Made by a program: the position numbers and the translations under genes
Assembly: GCF_041919235.1 (NCBI RefSeq)
Contig: NZ_JAYRUC010000026.1
Span: 1-64,000, forward strand
From: Pandoraea sp041919235
Lineage (GTDB): Bacteria; Pseudomonadota; Gammaproteobacteria; Burkholderiales; Burkholderiaceae
Length of the DNA: 64,000 nt
Direction of reading: 5' to 3'
Notes under the pieces: model-generated
Database searches by the model: none
Told to the model about the DNA's origin: nothing
Seen by the model: only the letters and a program-made list of their open reading frames with translations
Shown: positions 61,632-64,000 of the stretch, piece after piece
Position numbering within the stretch: position 1 is the stretch's first letter
Layout: every line of letters starts with the position of its first letter

Positions 61632-62176
61632 GTTTCCTGCTCCTGAACGGCAGTGTGGAACGGTTGCAGCGCGCCTTTGCAGAACACCAGAGGTGCGGCG
61701 TCATGCCAGCGAAAGCGTTGAACGCGGCCGACGAGAATGAGATGATCGCCGCCCGGATGGACAGCTTCGATGTCGCATTCGAAATGCGCGGCTGCGCCGG
61801 CGATGAGCGGCACGTCGTGCCGACCGGCGGTGATGTCCACAGTGGCGAACTTGTCCGCAGCAGGTTGTGCGAAACGCGTGCAAATAGCGTGCTGGTCGCC
61901 AGCGAGGATGTTCACCGCGAAGTGCCGACAGTCGGCAAATGCCTGCGCGTTCGGCGAGCTGCGGGCCAGGCTCCACAGAATCAATGGCGGATCCATCGAC
62001 ACCGACGAGAACGAGTTGGCCGTGATACCGATGCGCCGGCCATCAGGATCGCGCGTCGTCATGACGGTCACGCCCGTGGCAAAGCAGCCGAGCGCACGCC
62101 GGAGATCGACGCGGGCATCGGGGAGTTCATGGGCATGTCGCCAGTCCGACGACAGGCTGGAAGCGTCAGACAGCAT
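61628..62176 (-). CDS. Flavin reductase, StyB-like
   Basis: A 182-residue flavin reductase-like protein. LRRALGCFATGVTVMTTRDP, GITANSFSSVSMDPPLILWS and FAVNILAGDQ are the standard blocks. It supplies reduced FAD to the monooxygenase encoded just upstream (overlap of 11 nt), like StyB for StyA. Confidence 0.85.
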   Translation of the reverse strand: MLSDASSLSSDWRHAHELPDARVDLRRALGCFATGVTVMTTRDPDGRRIGITANSFSSVSMDPPLILWSLARSSPNAQAFADCRHFAVNILAGDQHAICTRFAQPAADKFATVDITAGRHDVPLIAGAAAHFECDIEAVHPGGDHLILVGRVQRFRWHDAAPLVFCKGALQPFHTAVQEQET

Positions 62177-63440
62177 CGCTCCCCCCTCGCTCCTGGACGA
62201 AGCGCTGCGCGGCGGGCAGGTCGGCGATCCACGGCCAGAAATTGCGGGGCGTTTCGAAGCACGCGACGAAGTCGTCGGCGACGGTGCGATGATTCGCGGC
62301 TGCCCCCAGAACGTGCATGACGGCCTCGCCGGGCGGCTCGAGCAGGGCATTGGTGAATGCGGTGGTGTAGCTTGCGGAGGCATCCCAGAAGGCGTCAAAC
62401 GTCTGCTGCATCCACTCGGCGCTGTGCGGCGAGGCACCGTTGGCCACAATGGCATCGATCAAATGCTCGGCCATGCGCGACGCGTTGTTGGCGCCTTGCC
62501 CGGCGATGGGATCGTTCAGGCACACGGAGTCGCCCACGCCCATGACGACGCGACCGGAGGGCAGGTGCCCGACGGGGTGCCGGACGGTTGGCGTGAAGGC
62601 GCCCTTGAGCCACGCGTTCGGATCGGTGAGTTGCGCATCGTCGAGCAGGCTGGCGTCCTCCGGCGCGAAGTCGCGCATCACTTCCTTGGCGATCTTGAGC
62701 ATTTCGTTGCCGTCGGTGGCCGCCTGGAACCGGTCCATCGGGCTTCCGGGGCGAGCCTCGAAGAGGAAGCTACGGCATTCGCCTGCGGAGTGGGTGAAGA
62801 AGGGCAACGAGAAGAACTCGCCGACGCCGAAGATGAAGTTGAAGCGCAATGGCCGGAAGTCGGCCTTCGACCAGGGCCGGTCACCGACGAGTTGCGGTCC
62901 CTTAAGCAAGAGTGCCGCAAGGTTGCGCGGCGGTGTTTCGTGGACGCTACGCGAGGCGTCACGGGCGAAGAGCGCGTTGATTGGGCCCTTACCGGAAGCG
63001 ACGAGCGTGAGGTCGCTTGCGGCCGCGATACCGTCGAGTTCTTCCAGGGAGACCGATTGCACGACGAGCCGTCCGCCGCGCCGCTCGAACTCCTGAGTCC
63101 AACGGGCGAATTTTGTACGCTGGTCGATGGCTTGGCCCGACTTGTCCAACAGTCGGCCCTTCACCGTGAGCACCGATTTGCCCGATGGCTCACGGAAATC
63201 GACCAGCATGCCTTCGCCCAGAGGGGCGACGTCTTCCCAGAAATTCAAGCCAAGGCGCCGCTCCATATCGAGCGTCTGGTTGAACAGGAATGCCGTGCTG
63301 GGAATCTTTCCACCCAGCAATTGGTCGGGCGTGCGGTCGGTATACAACGTGACATCGCATCCGCGATCGAGCAAGCCGAAGGCCAAATGAAAGCCGCCTT
63401 GGCCCCCTCCGATGATTGCAACCTTCTTCATGTCAGCCAT
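62166..63440 (-). CDS. Styrene/indole monooxygenase family flavoprotein (StyA-like)
   Basis: A 424-residue FAD-dependent monooxygenase. KKVAIIGGGQGGFHLAFGLL binds FAD, HPVGHLPSGRVVMGVGDSVC and LNDPIAGQGANNASRMAEHL are the second FAD block of the StyA group. These enzymes epoxidise styrene or oxidise indole with FADH2 from a separate reductase, here the StyB-like protein. The start is either 63440 (AAGGAG three bases before) or 63431. No epoxide isomerase (StyC) or aldehyde dehydrogenase (StyD) adjoins it, so styrene is not a given. Confidence 0.85.
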   Translation of the reverse strand: MADMKKVAIIGGGQGGFHLAFGLLDRGCDVTLYTDRTPDQLLGGKIPSTAFLFNQTLDMERRLGLNFWEDVAPLGEGMLVDFREPSGKSVLTVKGRLLDKSGQAIDQRTKFARWTQEFERRGGRLVVQSVSLEELDGIAAASDLTLVASGKGPINALFARDASRSVHETPPRNLAALLLKGPQLVGDRPWSKADFRPLRFNFIFGVGEFFSLPFFTHSAGECRSFLFEARPGSPMDRFQAATDGNEMLKIAKEVMRDFAPEDASLLDDAQLTDPNAWLKGAFTPTVRHPVGHLPSGRVVMGVGDSVCLNDPIAGQGANNASRMAEHLIDAIVANGASPHSAEWMQQTFDAFWDASASYTTAFTNALLEPPGEAVMHVLGAAANHRTVADDFVACFETPRNFWPWIADLPAAQRFVQERGGSDAV

Positions 63441-63578
63441 CCTCTCCTTGAGATTGTCCAACGTAGGGTAGGAGCATGGGCGTTGGCGGTAAATGGGATC
63501 GGATACCTACGGGGGTAAATGAAAATACCTACGATTCAATGTGCGGTCTGCGGAGCCGGCAGCAGCCCAACTTACCCC

Positions 63579-63592
63579 CGACGCATGCGTCG
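63579..63592. repeat. 14-bp perfect palindrome
   Basis: CGACGCATGCGTCG is a perfect palindrome without spacer, in the gap between the monooxygenase promoter region and the IS element. Confidence 0.7.
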
Positions 63593-63642
63593 CCAAATCG
63601 CTGGGTAATGCCCCCGTTTTCCACAGTCGGCAGAAGTAGAAA

Positions 63643-64000
63643 CTAAGCGGCCATGGCCAGCCGCTGCTTCGGGGTAAAGCCGCCCAATGCCATATTTGGG
63701 CGCTCGTGATTGTAAGTCCACATCCAGTCGGTCGCTGCCTGCCGAACCTGCTCCAGGTCTTCCCACAGATATTGCGAGAGCCATTCGTAGCGCGCGGTCC
63801 GATTGAACCGTTCGATGTACGCGTTCTGTTGCGGCTTGCCCGGCTCAATGTATTCCAGCCGTATACCTAGCTTCTGCGTCCAAGTCACGATGGCTGTGCT
63901 CAGGTATTCTGGGCCGTTGTCACAACGAATTACCTTCGGCTTGCCACGCCATTCCATGTGCTGCTTCAGCGTGCGAATCACCCGCTCGGACGGCAGCGAG
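63643..64000 (-). CDS. IS3-family transposase (OrfB), 5' part outside window
   Basis: The C-terminal end of an IS3-group OrfB: SLPSERVIRTLKQHMEWRGK, PKVIRCDNGPEYLS with the second catalytic Asp, and PGKPQQNAYIERFNRTARYE with the Glu. The frame is open to the window edge, so the gene starts outside. It is intact here, unlike the copy at 1-726, and belongs to a different subgroup. The left end of the element (TAATGCCCCCGTTTTCC, near 63606) is a possible terminal repeat. Confidence 0.9.
   Translation of the reverse strand, partial: SLPSERVIRTLKQHMEWRGKPKVIRCDNGPEYLSTAIVTWTQKLGIRLEYIEPGKPQQNAYIERFNRTARYEWLSQYLWEDLEQVRQAATDWMWTYNHERPNMALGGFTPKQRLAMAA

Noticed and set aside
1..64000. Composite transposon made by the two flanking IS3 elements
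   Set aside because: The two transposases belong to different subgroups, one is dead, and the distance is too long; they do not form matching ends.

Overview
The window looks like a chromosomal segment of a high-GC betaproteobacterium of the family Burkholderiaceae; a Pandoraea/Burkholderia-like host is my inference. The supports are a DUF4148 protein, a Burkholderia-type trimeric porin, XapX/DoxX and BcrC-type genes, a Ralstonia/Burkholderia-style filamentous prophage, and large aromatic and organic-acid catabolic clusters. I saw no rRNA, tRNA or CRISPR array.\n\nLayout. 1-726: decayed IS3-family transposase. 822-5063: lower-GC defence-type segment with a three-Cys (DUF5131) protein and its partner TcmP, a LexA box with a truncated SOS-type ORF, and a DarT/DarG DNA ADP-ribosylation toxin-antitoxin pair ending in a clear terminator. 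About 5.2-15.1 kb: an integrated filamentous phage (inovirus) with a highly structured intergenic region, repressor, ssDNA-binding protein, coat genes, a pIII-like adhesin, a pVI-like protein, Zot/pI, a pIV secretin, HUH replication protein, an excisionase-like regulator and a tyrosine integrase. 15.2-20.4 kb: an accessory island with a broken HicB-like gene, a CesT-type chaperone and two likely type III secretion effectors, one with deaminase active-site motifs and one resembling SopA/NleL HECT-like ligases.\n\n20.5-32.6 kb is more ordinary chromosome: a methyltransferase, a QseBC-like two-component system with a COG4705 membrane protein and a BcrC-like phosphatase, cytochrome b561, small periplasmic proteins, and a chloroperoxidase-type hydrolase/amidohydrolase/DoxX/XapX operon.\n\n32.7-47.9 kb is one catabolic locus: a CoA-transferase/citryl-CoA-lyase-like/aconitase/EtfBA operon, an IclR regulator, a branched-chain-type ABC importer, a TcuA-like FAD dehydrogenase and a divergent aldehyde dehydrogenase. 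A shared palindrome (ATAGAAC-N3-GTTCTRT) lies at both control regions. I infer import of a tricarboxylate-like compound, FAD-dependent oxidation to an aconitate-type product, hydration, CoA activation and cleavage.\n\n48.6-63.4 kb is an aromatic-degradation locus: a FixJ-like regulator and a distant FixL-like PAS kinase, an NCS1 permease and porin, Rieske oxygenase with ferredoxin and reductase, an acetamidase/formamidase-type enzyme with a zinc ribbon, an XylT-like ferredoxin with an extradiol dioxygenase, an SDR, and a two-component flavin monooxygenase of the styrene/indole type. The window ends inside a second IS3-family element.
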